DNA of 64,000 nt from Thiolapillus brandeum (GCF_000828615.1 NZ_AP012273.1:1612001-1676000); one strand, 5' to 3'; numbered from the stretch's first letter, positions 1 to 10,839 are shown. The notes: generated from the sequence alone by a model not told the origin. Translations and numbers: made by a program.

Positions 1-9
1 GAGTTGGTC

Positions 10-189
10 ATGAATTACAGCAGCTATCTTATGCGGGAACAGGCCCACGATGTGGTATCCAGCCTGGATCGGGCAACCCGCCATCAAAAACAACAGTTGA
101 GAGTGCGCCGACTGCGCTCCCTGATTGAAATCAGTGCGTTCATTGCAGCCGTAGCCAGCTACATGGTGGCCCTTTCTCTGGTGGCTTGA
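10..189 (+). CDS. Small single-pass membrane protein, unknown function
   Basis: A 59-residue reading frame from ATG at 10, with an in-frame TTG at 4. There is no stop before it in the window, so the true start could lie upstream. The N-terminal two thirds is charged and helical-looking, with a basic patch around residues 28-40. The last 20 residues (IEISAFIAAVASYMVALSLV) form one hydrophobic segment. It converges on uvrB with 58 bp between the stops. I do not recognise the family. A tail-anchored inner-membrane peptide is the simplest reading, but a spurious or N-terminally truncated frame is possible. Confidence 0.45.
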   Translation: MNYSSYLMREQAHDVVSSLDRATRHQKQQLRVRRLRSLIEISAFIAAVASYMVALSLVA

Positions 190-247
190 TGCCCGACTAC
201 GGCATGGATTGCCGTTTCAGGCCCCCTCCCCCTCCATTCGGATTCGC

Positions 248-2263
248 TCAGGCCACCAGCCCCATTTCCTTGAGATGCCGGATCTCATCCCGCATCCTGG
301 CCGCTTCCTCGAACTCCAGGTTGCGGGCATGTTCGTACATGGCTTCTTCCAGGGCTTTGAGTTTCTTCGCCAGTTCCCCGGGTGACAAGCGGCCATATGC
401 CGCCTCCTGTTCTGCTACCCGCGCATATTCCCTGGCGGATTTTTGCCCTCCCGGATAAGCGGATTCCATAATATCGGCGATTTTCTTCTGTACCGTTCTG
501 GGTGTAATGCCATGAGCTTCGTTGAAAGCCATTTGTTTGGACCGGCGTCTTTCAGTCTCTTCCATGGCCTGTTTCATGGAGCCGGTAATCCGGTCGGCAT
601 ATAGAATGGCCTTGCCCCGGGCATTCCGCGCCGCCCGGCCAATGGTCTGAATGAGAGAACCCACAGACCGCAGAAACCCTTCCTTGTCCGCATCCAGGAT
701 GGCGACCAGAGAGACTTCCGGCATATCCAGACCCTCACGCAACAGGTTGATGCCCACCAGCACATCGAACTCCCCCAGACGCAGGTCGCGGATGATCTCC
801 ACCCGCTCCACGGTATCGATATCCGAGTGCAGGTAGCGCACCCGAACATCATGCTCCATGAGGTAATCGGTGAGATCCTCCGCCATCTTCTTGGTCAGAG
901 TGGTGACCAGCACCCGGTCTCCCTGAGCGACACGCAGATGTATCTCCGACAGCAGGTCATCCACCTGGGTGGTGGCGGGGCGCACTTCCACTTCCGGATC
1001 CACCAGGCCCGTGGGACGCACCACCTGCTCCACCACTTCACCTGAGTGCTGAATCTCGTAATCCCGGGGCGTGGCGGACACATAGATGGCCTGGGGACAG
1101 CGGCTTTCAAATTCATCGAAACGCAGAGGCCGGTTGTCCAGAGCCGAGGGCAGACGAAATCCGTATTCCACCAGGGTTTCCTTGCGTGAACGGTCGCCTT
1201 TGTACATGGCTCCCAATTGCGGGATGGTGACATGGGATTCGTCCACCACCAACAGGGAATCCGCGGGCAGATAATCGAACAGGGTCGGCGGTGGTTCCCC
1301 TGGCGCCCGGCCACTGAGATAGCGGGAATAGTTCTCGATACCCGAGCAGTAGCCCAGTTCCAGCATCATCTCCAGATCGAAACGGGTGCGCTGCTCCAGC
1401 CTCTGGGCCTCGAGCAACTTGTTGCTGTCCCGCATCTGATCCAGGCGCTCCTTGAGTTCCCCCTTGATCTGCTCCACGGCGTTCAGGATGGTCTCCCGGG
1501 GGGTGACGTAATGAGTCTTGGGATACACGGTATAGCGCGGCACCCGGCGCTGGACCTCTCCCGTGAGGGGATCAAACAACGCAATAGACTCGATCTCATC
1601 ATCGAACAGTTCGATACGCACCGCCTCATCTTCGGTTTCTGCCGGGTGGATATCGATGACATCCCCCCGCACCCGGTAGGTGCCGCGATGCAGCTCCACC
1701 TCGTTGCGGGTGTACTGCAAGTCGCTGAGGCGACGCAGGATGGCGCGGTGATCCACGGTTTCACCCCGCACCAGATGCAGGAGCATGGACATATACTGAC
1801 GGGGATCCCCCAAACCATAGATGGCGGAGACGGTGGCGACGATAATGGTGTCGCGGCGTTCCAGCACTGCCTTGGTGGCGGACAGGCGCATCTGTTCCAC
1901 ATGTTCGTTGATGGAAGCATCCTTCTCGATGAAGGTGTCCGAAGCCGGCACATAGGCTTCCGGTTGGTAGTAATCGTAGTAGGAAACAAAATATTCCACA
2001 GCATTGTTGGGGAAGAACTCCCGGAATTCGCCATACAGCTGTGCCGCCAGGGTTTTGTTCGGCGCCAGAACGATGGCCGGGCGCTGCAGGCGCTGGATGA
2101 CATTGGCAATGGTGAAGGTCTTGCCCGAGCCGGTCACCCCAAGCAGGGTCATGCCCGCCTCACCGTTGGATATGCCTTCGGAAAGCCGTTTGATGGCTTC
2201 CGGCTGATCACCGCCCGGCTCGAACCGGGAAACCAGCTTAAATTCCTTGAAATCTTTGCTCAT
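248..2263 (-). CDS. uvrB: UvrABC excinuclease subunit B
   Basis: UvrB is the damage-verifying helicase-like subunit of nucleotide excision repair; it is loaded by UvrA and recruits UvrC. The 671-residue product has the normal family length. Walker A is GVTGSGKT at residues 42-49. The damage-probing beta-hairpin with its run of tyrosines ([10 protein letters not shown]) begins at about residue 95. A DESH box lies near residue 340, helicase motif V/VI sequences ([19 protein letters not shown]) follow, and the C-terminal UVR coiled-coil motif that contacts UvrC is at about 630-665. The ATG at 2263 gives the canonical N-terminus ([11 protein letters not shown]). It is divergent from the aminotransferase gene across a 68-bp gap that must hold both promoters. 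No SOS LexA box was evident there. Confidence 0.98.
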   Translation of the reverse strand: MSKDFKEFKLVSRFEPGGDQPEAIKRLSEGISNGEAGMTLLGVTGSGKTFTIANVIQRLQRPAIVLAPNKTLAAQLYGEFREFFPNNAVEYFVSYYDYYQPEAYVPASDTFIEKDASINEHVEQMRLSATKAVLERRDTIIVATVSAIYGLGDPRQYMSMLLHLVRGETVDHRAILRRLSDLQYTRNEVELHRGTYRVRGDVIDIHPAETEDEAVRIELFDDEIESIALFDPLTGEVQRRVPRYTVYPKTHYVTPRETILNAVEQIKGELKERLDQMRDSNKLLEAQRLEQRTRFDLEMMLELGYCSGIENYSRYLSGRAPGEPPPTLFDYLPADSLLVVDESHVTIPQLGAMYKGDRSRKETLVEYGFRLPSALDNRPLRFDEFESRCPQAIYVSATPRDYEIQHSGEVVEQVVRPTGLVDPEVEVRPATTQVDDLLSEIHLRVAQGDRVLVTTLTKKMAEDLTDYLMEHDVRVRYLHSDIDTVERVEIIRDLRLGEFDVLVGINLLREGLDMPEVSLVAILDADKEGFLRSVGSLIQTIGRAARNARGKAILYADRITGSMKQAMEETERRRSKQMAFNEAHGITPRTVQKKIADIMESAYPGGQKSAREYARVAEQEAAYGRLSPGELAKKLKALEEAMYEHARNLEFEEAARMRDEIRHLKEMGLVA

Positions 2264-2331
2264 GGGGATTCTTGTCAGGGCCTTGTTGGGCTATGATAAC
2301 AAGTATGTGAACCCGGAGCCGCAGAACACTG

Positions 2332-3510
2332 ATGAACTCAAAACTTTCCACTCGCGTACAAGCTGTAAAGCCTTCTCCCACACTGGCCATCACCGCCCGG
2401 GCCGCGGCCCTGCGCGCCGCCGGTGAGGACGTTATCGGCCTGGGGGCCGGAGAACCGGATTTCGATACGCCTGAACATATCAAGGTGGCCGCCAAGGCAG
2501 CCATCGACCAGGGCAAGACCAAATACACCGCTGTGGATGGAACCGCCACTCTGAAGCAGGCCGTCATCGACAAGTTCAAGCGCGACAATGGTTTTGACTA
2601 TCAGCCGGAACAAATCCTGGTCTCCAGCGGGGGCAAGCAGAGTTTCTTCAACCTGTGCCAGGCCATACTCGATCCCGGCGACGAAGTCATCATCCCTGCT
2701 CCCTACTGGGTTTCCTACCCTGACATGGTGGTGTTGGCGGGAGCCGCGCCAGTGCTGGTGCATGCCGATGCATCCCAGCAGTTCAAGATCACCCCCGCCC
2801 AGCTGGAAGGCGCGATCACGGACAATACCCGCCTGTTCGTGATCAACAGTCCTTCCAACCCCACGGGAATGGCCTACAGCCAGGAAGAGCTGGCAGCCCT
2901 GGGGGAAATTTTGCTTAACCACCCGCGCATTGTTGTTGCCACAGACGACATGTATGAACACATCCTCTGGCCGGGCAAGTCCTTCGTCAATATCCTCAAT
3001 GCCTGCCCGGATCTGTACCCACGCACACTGGTACTCAATGGCGTATCCAAAGCCTATTCCATGACAGGATGGCGCATCGGTTATGCCGGTGGGCCGGCGG
3101 ACATCATCAAGGCGATGAAGAAAATCCAGTCCCAGAGCACCTCCAATCCCTGTTCCATCTCCCAGTATGCGGCAGAAGCCGCCCTGAACGGGCCGCAGGA
3201 TTGCATTGCAGAAATGCTTACGGCTTTCAAGTCCCGTCATGACTATGTAGTGGAACGGCTGAACAGCATCGATGGAATGCAGGCCCTGCCCTCGGACGGC
3301 ACTTTTTATGTGTTTCCCCAGGTGGAAGGCTTCATCGAGCGCCTGAACGGCATCAACGATGACCTGGAACTGGCAGAGTACCTCATCGAAAAAGCCGGAG
3401 TAGCTTTGGTGCCGGGCACCGCCTTTGGTTCGCCGGGGCATATTCGGCTGTCCATCGCCACCAGCATGGAAAATCTGGAAAAGGCCCTCGACCGTATTGC
3501 CGCCATCTGA
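2332..3510 (+). CDS. Class I PLP-dependent aminotransferase, aspartate aminotransferase type
   Basis: Transfers amino groups between aspartate (and possibly other amino acids such as aromatics or prephenate) and 2-oxoglutarate, using pyridoxal phosphate. The 392-residue product matches the aspartate aminotransferase 1-gamma subgroup. It shows the N-terminal GAGEPDFDTP motif, the cofactor-binding SPSNPTG motif near residue 175, the PLP lysine in NGVSKAYSMTGWRIGY near residue 239, and the C-terminal substrate arginine in HIRLSIA. It is divergent from uvrB and followed by a hairpin before purB. The exact substrate cannot be told from sequence, so I do not assign aspC. Confidence 0.9.
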   Translation: MNSKLSTRVQAVKPSPTLAITARAAALRAAGEDVIGLGAGEPDFDTPEHIKVAAKAAIDQGKTKYTAVDGTATLKQAVIDKFKRDNGFDYQPEQILVSSGGKQSFFNLCQAILDPGDEVIIPAPYWVSYPDMVVLAGAAPVLVHADASQQFKITPAQLEGAITDNTRLFVINSPSNPTGMAYSQEELAALGEILLNHPRIVVATDDMYEHILWPGKSFVNILNACPDLYPRTLVLNGVSKAYSMTGWRIGYAGGPADIIKAMKKIQSQSTSNPCSISQYAAEAALNGPQDCIAEMLTAFKSRHDYVVERLNSIDGMQALPSDGTFYVFPQVEGFIERLNGINDDLELAEYLIEKAGVALVPGTAFGSPGHIRLSIATSMENLEKALDRIAAI

Positions 3511-3528
3511 GAAGACATCCCATCATTG

Positions 3529-3552
3529 CATCCCCTTCTGTGGAAGGGGATG
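3529..3552 (+). terminator. Perfect 10-bp hairpin between aminotransferase and purB
   Basis: CATCCCCTTC, loop TGTG, GAAGGGGATG. The stem is perfect, but no T tract follows on the plus strand, so it is a weak intrinsic terminator, an attenuation or processing site, or an mRNA stabiliser rather than a classical terminator. Confidence 0.5.
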
Positions 3553-3553
3553 A

Positions 3554-4954
<1,401 letters not shown>

Positions 4955-5538
4955 TCCGTTGCCAACCCGGCATGGTGAAAGAACATCTTCAGCCGGGCGC
5001 ATGGATTTGCCAAGAAGATCACCCAGCCATTGCAGAACGGGTGATACTCTTGAGAAATCTGTTCAACACATCGGACAACCGTATGGCCTTGTCTCGTCAT
5101 TTCCGGGCACTGATTGGCGCTACCATCATGCAGGCTGCGCTGCTTCCCCATGCTGATGCCGAAGTCATTCTCTTGGATGGTTTTGAAAATCCGCCACCGG
5201 AAGTTCCGGTAATCGGCGGCTGCCCCATCCTGCCCGCAGACAACATGTGGAACACCCCCGTGGATACGGCCCCCCTGCATCCGGACTCTTCCACCTACAT
5301 TTCCCACATTGGCACCGGTACATCCCTGCACCCGGATTTCGGCACGAGCTGGGCCGGGCAGGATATAGGTATCCCCCTGAATATCGTTCCCCTGGGACAG
5401 GCCAGAGTGCCCATCAGTTTCGAATGGTGGGACGAGAGCGACCTGGAAGCCGACCGCTGCAATATCGGCGGCGCCCAGGATACGGGCTGCTATCCCATTC
5501 CGGACAACCCCGCCATAGAGGGAGCTCCCGTGGATGAA

Positions 5539-6936
5539 GAGCTATAGTCAAATCTGGTGTACAGCCTGATCAGGCGACGTTCCTGCTGTCGTCGGTTTCG
5601 TTGTTCACTTCCTCTTCCACTCCATCTCTGAATTTTACACCCTCGATGATTTTGGCCAGGTAATTGAATCCCCGGATCCTGCGCCAGCGCTTCTCGGCAC
5701 TCATCCCCAGCTTGTAGAGCATCGCCAGCATGGTGTTCCGGCTCACGCAGCCTTTCGTCTGGTCCGTTCGGTGACGGATCGTGGCAAAAGTCGATTCGAT
5801 CGGATTCGTCGTCCGAATATGCACCCAGTGCTCGGCCGGGAAATCGTAGAAGGCCAGCAGGGCCTCCCGGTCCTTCTCCAGGCAGGCCACCGCCTTCGGG
5901 TACTTGGCTTGGTAGGTCTTCACAAAGTGAGCGAGGGCCTTGTGGGCCGAGGCCCGGTTCTCGGCCATCCAGATCTCCTGCAACGCCTTCTTCGCCTTGG
6001 GCTGTACACCCTTGGGAAGATAGTTCAGCACGTTCGCCGTCTTATGCACCCAGCAGCGCTGATGACGGGTCTCGGGATACACCTCATCCAGCGCTGCCCA
6101 GAAGCCCAGAGCACCATCTCCCGCGGCCAGTTTCGGCGCTTCCTCAAGACCATGCTTCTTCAGGTCCAGCAGTACCTCCCGCCAACTCTGAGTGGATTCC
6201 CGCACCCCGTCCTCAATGGCCAGAAAATGCTTTTCGCCCCGCTCATTGACCCCGATGATCACCAGGGCGCACAGCTTCTGGCGCTCGGCCCTCAGGCCGC
6301 TGTAGATGCCGTCTGCCCACCAATAAACCCAGCGATCCCGGCTCACATCCCGGCAGCACCATTCGGTATATTCCGCTTCCCAGTCCCGTTTCAGGCGGCC
6401 AATCACCGAGGCCGACAACCCTTTCGCCTCGGAACCGACCAGCACCTCCAGGGCCTCCTGCATCTGACCGGTCGAGATGCCTTTCAAATACAGCCAGGGC
6501 AGGGCTGCCTCTACCCGACGGGCCTTCCTCACGTAGGGTGGCACCAGCGAGGATCTAAATACCACCGCCTCCTCACCGCGGCTGCGAACCTTCGGCACCT
6601 TGACCGACACCGGACCCACGCCGGTCAGGATCTCCCGCTCCGGCAGGTAGCCATTGCGAACCACCGTTCGCCGGCCCTGTTCGTCCACTTCCCCCGTGTA
6701 GCGGGCCAGCAAATCGGCCAGTTCTGCCTCGATCGCCTGCTGAATCAGTCGCTTGGCGCCGTTGTGTAACAGCTCGGTCAACGGATCCTCAATCTCCTCT
6801 GGCGACGACAAGGCAACTACGTTATCTTTGCTCATGGTGGCGTACTCCTCTGCTGTTCATCAGTTCCGAAAAACCGATTTCAGCAAGGTACGCCGCCTTT
6901 TTCAATTACTCCGTACACCAGTTTCGAGCATAGCTC
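5539..6936 (-). mobile_element. IS256-family insertion sequence, complete
   Basis: A 1398-bp element bounded by imperfect inverted repeats. The left end reads GAGCTATAGTCAAATCTGG and the complement of the right end reads GAGCTATGCTCGAAACTGG; both continue TGTAC. It is flanked by an exact 9-bp duplication, GTGGATGAA, at 5530-5538 and 6937-6945. It holds a single transposase gene on the minus strand. Intact ends, an intact transposase and an undegraded duplication indicate a recent insertion. Confidence 0.95.
5570..6835 (-). CDS. IS256-family (Mutator-type) transposase
   Basis: A 421-residue DDE transposase that catalyses movement of the surrounding element. The N-terminal DNA-binding region (about 25-150) is followed by the catalytic core. 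The DDE triad is visible as D175 in WWADGIYSG, D240 in AAGDGALGF and E347 in TTNPIESTFATIRHR, with the CWVHKTANVL helix between the second aspartate and the glutamate, as is typical of the family. The ATG at 6835 leaves about 100 bp to the right inverted repeat, room for the promoter. Length and triad are intact, so the element is potentially active. Confidence 0.97.
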   Translation of the reverse strand: MSKDNVVALSSPEEIEDPLTELLHNGAKRLIQQAIEAELADLLARYTGEVDEQGRRTVVRNGYLPEREILTGVGPVSVKVPKVRSRGEEAVVFRSSLVPPYVRKARRVEAALPWLYLKGISTGQMQEALEVLVGSEAKGLSASVIGRLKRDWEAEYTEWCCRDVSRDRWVYWWADGIYSGLRAERQKLCALVIIGVNERGEKHFLAIEDGVRESTQSWREVLLDLKKHGLEEAPKLAAGDGALGFWAALDEVYPETRHQRCWVHKTANVLNYLPKGVQPKAKKALQEIWMAENRASAHKALAHFVKTYQAKYPKAVACLEKDREALLAFYDFPAEHWVHIRTTNPIESTFATIRHRTDQTKGCVSRNTMLAMLYKLGMSAEKRWRRIRGFNYLAKIIEGVKFRDGVEEEVNNETDDSRNVA

Positions 6937-7545
6937 GTGGATGAAGGCGACAGGCATTTGCTGATCCTGGAACAGGGAAGCTGCAAGCTCTACGAAACCT
7001 TTGCCACCACCCATGCGCCGGGTTACTGGACAGGTGGTTCCGGCGCCATCTGGGATCTGAATCAGAACCAGCAACGCCCGCAGGGCTGGACATCGGCGGA
7101 CGCATCGGGACTGGCCATACTGCCGGGGCTGATTCGCTACCACGAAGTCATGGTGGAGGGAGAGATCCGCCATGCCATACGCTTCACCCTGAGCAGTATC
7201 CGTTCCGCTTACATTCCCCCGGCCAGCCACTCGGACGGGCGGGCCGGGTGCAGCACCAGCGCGCCCGCCATGGGACAACGTTTCCGTCTGCGTGCGGATT
7301 TCGACATCTCCGGTTTCAGCGCTCCCGTGCAGGTCATCCTGCGCGCCATGAAGAAATGGGGCATCGTGCTTGCGGATACGGGAAGCAATATGTACATCAG
7401 CGGAGAGCATCACGACGATTGGGACGACGGGATGCTGGCGGAACTGGGCCAGGTTACTGCCGGCGACTTCGAGGCGGTCTGTACCGGCGACCCGGTAGGA
7501 TACGGCTCCTGCCAGTAGCTCCGAAAGGAGAGGAACAGCCCCCTT

Positions 7546-9078
7546 TCAACGATTCCTGCCCAGACCTGTTGCCGCACGCATGACATGGTAAATGACATTC
7601 TGTTCCTGGACCCCGTGGAACAGCCAGGCCCCCGGACCGCCCGCATAGATGGCCACGTCCTCCCCGCTATGGGTCTCGGCCTCCAGGGGCACCAGGGCCT
7701 GCTGGTGGAAACCCTGATCCGCTGTGTCGATATCTCCCAGGTCCATATCCCTGCCTGCATCGATGGGCACGCCGTAGTGGGTGTCGCCACCCTTCTTCAG
7801 CATGGCCGCGCCCCGGCCATTGGCATATGAAAGGGTCGTGTAGGGTTTGCCATCCGCCGCCAGCTCATACCCTTGCTCGCCGTCGCCCTTGTCCACCTTG
7901 CCCAGGATGGGATTGCCCCTGGACGGATAGCCTGCCATGGTGAATACATGGCTGTGATCGGCGGTTACGATGATGAGGGTGTCATTGCCCGCCTTTTTCC
8001 GCGCCAGCTTCACCGCGTTCGACAGCTCTATGGCATCGGTCAGGGCGCGGAAGGCATTTCCGGCATGGTGGGCATGGTCGATACGGCCGGCTTCCACCAT
8101 GAGAAAATAGCCTTTCGGATTCCGCGACAGGATATCCATGGCCTTGGCGGTCATTTCCGACAGCGAAGGCTCGCCGCCGGCATCCGTGGGCCGGTCGTGC
8201 TCGTATTCCATGTGCGAATACTCGAACAGGCCCAGCAGGTGGTCTGTCTTGCCCGGGTCCAGGACATCGAATTGGGACTTGTTCCAAACATACGCGGCAT
8301 TGGGGTATTTCTTCAGCCATTCCCGGGTCAGGTTCCGCCCGTCCTTGCGCGATCCCTTCCTGCCTTTGTCCTCGGGATCATTCAGGCTTTCGGGAAGAAA
8401 TCCCCGCCGGCCGCCGCCCAGGGCCACTTCCAGGCCATCGCCGAATGGAAACTCGATGAGCTGGCGGGCAATATCGCGGCAGCCGTTCCTTTTCGCTTCC
8501 CCGCTCAGGCGGGAATCGTCCTCCCAGGAGCGGTCCGGCACATGGGCATAGGTCGCCGCCGGCGTGGCATGGGTCAGACGCGCCGTGCTGACCACACCTG
8601 TAGAAAGCCCCGCTTCCTCGGCTTCTTCCAGGAAAGTCTTCAGCTTGGCATCCTTGGCAGACGCACAGTTTCCCGTCTGCACGCGCTGGTCAACGGAAAT
8701 GACGCCGGCCCGGGTCTTGACCCCGGTGATGATGGCGGACATGGTGCCGGCTGAATCGGGAGTCTGCATATCCGTGTTGTAGGTTTTGGACAGCGCCAGA
8801 TATGGCAGTGTTTCGAAGGCCAGCAGGTTCTCCTCACCCGTCTCGCCACGCAGCTGGCCTTCGAGAATGCGGGCCGCAGTAACGGTGGCGATACTCATGC
8901 CGTCACCGATGAACAGAATGACATTGCGGGCAGGACGGGTATCTGCGCGCAGGCCCACCGCTGTCTGCACGGACTGCTGGCCCTGTTCGTACCAGAAGCG
9001 CGAATTTTCCTCCCTGGCCTGAACAGCGGTCAGCCCAAGTACAGAGCCCAGTATGAGAACGAAGGAAAGCTTTTTCAT
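7546..9078 (-). CDS. phoA: Alkaline phosphatase, periplasmic
   Basis: Hydrolyses phosphomonoesters in the periplasm to release phosphate. The 510-residue precursor has a signal peptide with cleavage after residue 21 (LGLTAVQA). Metal ligand D59 is in ILFIGDGMS, the phosphorylated serine S109 is in TPDSAGTMSA, and metal ligands lie in VEAGRIDHAHHAG and TADHSHVF. A conserved C-terminal tail (GPGAWLFHGVQEQNVIYHVM) closes the fold. Its ATG overlaps the stop of the truncated arfB frame (ATGA), suggesting translational coupling. No clear Pho box was seen nearby. It converges with the split secreted-protein gene. Confidence 0.95.
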   Translation of the reverse strand: MKKLSFVLILGSVLGLTAVQAREENSRFWYEQGQQSVQTAVGLRADTRPARNVILFIGDGMSIATVTAARILEGQLRGETGEENLLAFETLPYLALSKTYNTDMQTPDSAGTMSAIITGVKTRAGVISVDQRVQTGNCASAKDAKLKTFLEEAEEAGLSTGVVSTARLTHATPAATYAHVPDRSWEDDSRLSGEAKRNGCRDIARQLIEFPFGDGLEVALGGGRRGFLPESLNDPEDKGRKGSRKDGRNLTREWLKKYPNAAYVWNKSQFDVLDPGKTDHLLGLFEYSHMEYEHDRPTDAGGEPSLSEMTAKAMDILSRNPKGYFLMVEAGRIDHAHHAGNAFRALTDAIELSNAVKLARKKAGNDTLIIVTADHSHVFTMAGYPSRGNPILGKVDKGDGEQGYELAADGKPYTTLSYANGRGAAMLKKGGDTHYGVPIDAGRDMDLGDIDTADQGFHQQALVPLEAETHSGEDVAIYAGGPGAWLFHGVQEQNVIYHVMRAATGLGRNR

Positions 9079-9284
9079 AAGATATATTCCTTGGATATTC
9101 GCCTGAGGATCCTGGTTTTTCCCCGGCGGGTCTTGGCATCCAGGCGCCGTTGTTTCGCGGTCTTGCCCGGTCTGGCAGGGCGCCTTGCCTTGTTGACGTT
9201 CTGGCCACCCGCGCCTGGGGTACGAATGGCACTGACATGGATTTCGTCATCAGGAATGCCAACCGTGTTGGATATCTTCAGCAT
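9075..9284 (-). pseudogene. ArfB-like peptidyl-tRNA hydrolase with a large internal deletion
   Basis: A 69-residue frame that joins two separate conserved parts of ArfB (YaeJ), the ribosome-rescue hydrolase. The N-terminal part matches the start of the family and keeps the catalytic GGQ (residues 26-28 in PGAGGQNVNK). It passes directly into the basic C-terminal tail (KARRPARP...KQRRLDAK) that enters the mRNA channel in the intact protein. The family is about 130-140 residues, so roughly 70 central residues (the rest of the catalytic domain and the linker) are missing, in frame. ATG at 9284 has a GGGGA ribosome site. It is most likely a pseudogene; a functional miniature protein is less likely because the GGQ domain core is gone. 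Confidence 0.75.
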
Positions 9285-9303
9285 TCCCCATGAACTCCGG
9301 CAT

Positions 9304-10371
9304 TCAACTGCCGGCAGCAGGAATGGTATAGATGGTCTGTGTCGGGAAGGCAAACTCCAATCCCGCTTCATTGAAGCGCCTGAGTATTTCCAGGTTGACC
9401 CGGGTTTGCACGCCAAACACACTTTCCCCTTTCCTTACGTAATAGATAAAACGGATATTCAGGGAAAAATCATTGAATGCGGTGAAAGCCGTTACCACCT
9501 TGTTTTCCGTGCTTTCGTTGTTGGCGATGATATCCTGAAGAATATCCATGCCCTGCTGCATTTGTTCATCGCTGGTATCATAGGTCAATCCCAGATCCAT
9601 GGTGATCTTGCGACAGGGTTCGGAACTGATATTCTCGATGCATTCATCGGCAACCTGGGAATTGGGAAGAGTCACAATCCGGCCGTTCAGGGTTTCCAGG
9701 CGGGTACTGCGCACACCAATCTCCCGAACGAAACCATCATAGCCACTCAGTAATACGCGGTCTCCCACGACGAAAGGCTTGTCCACGAATATGGTGAAGC
9801 TGCCGAACAGGTTTGCGATGGTGTCCTTGGCTGCCATGGCAAAAGCAATACCGCCAATACCCAGGCTGGCCAGCACCGCGCCTACATTGTAGCCCGCATT
9901 GTTCAGGGCAATGAGCAAGGCCATGATCCAGAGTGCGATTTTCAGCCCTTTCTGGATAATGGGCAGTAGCTGGTCATCGAGCTTGCTCTTGGACTGCTGC
10001 ACCAGGGGCACGATATAACGCTTGATGAGCGCATCCATCACCCTGGACAGGAACCAGGTCACGTCGAATACGATCAGTATGTAGTACGCCGTGGAAATAA
10101 CCGTTTGTGTGGTTTCTGAGGTGTGCAGCAACTGCAGAGAGAACCAGATGCCGATAATGGCGATGGCAAACACCACGGGTTCTTCCAGCATGTCGACGAG
10201 AATGTCGTCCAGACGATTCCTGGTCTTGCGAGTGATTTTTTTTATTACATGCCCAATCGACCAATAAACCACCCTGGCAAGCACTACGGTTCCTATAATC
10301 AGCAAAAAGGACAGCATGTAAGTGCCAATGGTGTTTCCGTAATAGGTCTTGGTAAGGATATCCACGAACAT
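9304..10371 (-). CDS. MscS-family mechanosensitive ion channel
   Basis: An inner-membrane channel of the small-conductance mechanosensitive family that releases solutes on hypo-osmotic shock. The 355-residue product has hydrophobic segments at about 18-38, 67-85, 92-112 and 140-160. The pore-lining TM3 follows with its glycine/alanine pattern (GAVLASLGIGGIAFAMAAKD), then the beta domain (FVVGDRVLLSGYDGFVREIG) and the alpha/beta C-terminal domain. It is longer at the N-terminus than E. coli MscS, with extra membrane helices as in YbdG/YnaI-like members. It is transcribed in the same direction as, but separated by a terminator from, tRNA-Ser. Confidence 0.93.
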   Translation of the reverse strand: MFVDILTKTYYGNTIGTYMLSFLLIIGTVVLARVVYWSIGHVIKKITRKTRNRLDDILVDMLEEPVVFAIAIIGIWFSLQLLHTSETTQTVISTAYYILIVFDVTWFLSRVMDALIKRYIVPLVQQSKSKLDDQLLPIIQKGLKIALWIMALLIALNNAGYNVGAVLASLGIGGIAFAMAAKDTIANLFGSFTIFVDKPFVVGDRVLLSGYDGFVREIGVRSTRLETLNGRIVTLPNSQVADECIENISSEPCRKITMDLGLTYDTSDEQMQQGMDILQDIIANNESTENKVVTAFTAFNDFSLNIRFIYYVRKGESVFGVQTRVNLEILRRFNEAGLEFAFPTQTIYTIPAAGS

Positions 10372-10447
10372 TTGTTGTTTTCCTGATGTGCGTCGGCTGT
10401 GTAATCAACCAAAAATAAGGCAGTGTACCCAATCTCCCGTGAACCAC

Positions 10448-10468
10448 AAGGGGCCGCCGAGGCCCCTT
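10448..10468. other. GC-rich hairpin in the mscS upstream region
   Basis: AAGGGGCC, loop GCCGA, GGCCCCTT: a perfect 8-bp stem. The 10372-10576 interval between mscS and the tRNA terminator holds no convincing gene. An 82-residue frame there is low quality, and this hairpin is the main structure visible. It could be part of a structured mscS leader or an unrecognised small RNA. Confidence 0.35.
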
Positions 10469-10576
10469 TGCGTGGCGTGGACTGATCTTTCGAATCTGAA
10501 AACTGATGGGGCATGCCCGCCGGGTACAGGCATCCGCCTTTCCACATAGGGGCAAGACCCGGGGAAAAGCCACTCG

Positions 10577-10609
10577 GAAAAAAGAAAACCCGCTGATAAT
10601 CAGCGGGTT
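10577..10609 (-). terminator. Intrinsic terminator of tRNA-Ser
   Basis: On the minus strand an 11-bp inverted repeat (AACCCGCTGAT / ATCAGCGGGTT) is followed by TTTTCTTTTTT. It lies 12 bp beyond the encoded CCA of the tRNA, so the tRNA is probably a single-gene transcript. Confidence 0.85.
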
Positions 10610-10621
10610 ATCGGTAGTACA

Positions 10622-10712
10622 TGGCGGAGAGGCAGGGATTCGAACCCTGGATGGGCTACAAACCCATGCCGGTTTTCAAGACCGGTGCATTCAACCGCTC
10701 TGCCACCTCTCC
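10622..10712 (-). tRNA. tRNA-Ser (anticodon TGA)
   Basis: A 91-nt class II tRNA on the minus strand. The acceptor GGAGAGG pairs with CCTCTCC, with discriminator G and an encoded CCA. The anticodon arm CCGGTCTTGAAAACCGG exposes TGA. A long variable arm (GCATGGGTTTGTAGCCCATCC region) and the T arm GGTTCGAATCC are present. It reads UCA and, by wobble, other UCN serine codons. Confidence 0.97.
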
Positions 10713-10839
10713 GAAGGAGCAAAAGGATACCGTATTTTTCGCTAAAAACAAGGGCAAATTTCTGCTTTTCATCGACTGCCTGGTGGCAAGGAGAATGGTA
10801 TAGAATTCCATGGGAATATCCACAGCCCGGCAGGTTCCC

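Larger units (their letters stand above)
5083..7518 (+). pseudogene. Secreted protein of unknown function, split by an IS256-family element
   Basis: The left part (5083-5538) and right part (6946-7518) join in frame once the insertion and one copy of its target duplication are removed, restoring a 342-residue product. The left part begins with a convincing signal peptide (MALSRHFRALIGATIMQAAL, cleavage after HADA). A short LLDGFENP motif, then a proline linker and a domain with CPILPADNMWNTPVD follow. The right part contains SNMYISGEHHDDWDDG near the C-terminus and paired cysteines. I do not recognise a named domain; a periplasmic or exported globular protein is the safe description. As it stands the left part stops at LEL-type codons inside the element (tag at 5545-5547). 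The right part has an in-frame GTG at 6937 but no signal sequence, so the gene is probably inactive. An ATG upstream of 5083 is not needed for the signal peptide. Confidence 0.8.

Noticed and set aside
1217-2296. 359-residue frame antisense to uvrB
   Set aside because: Shadow of uvrB, with histidine- and glycine-rich composition typical of the complement of a high-GC gene.
10299-10547. 82-residue frame upstream of mscS
   Set aside because: Overlaps the mscS start in another frame, contains a strong GC hairpin and has no family-like features; the start has no ribosome site.
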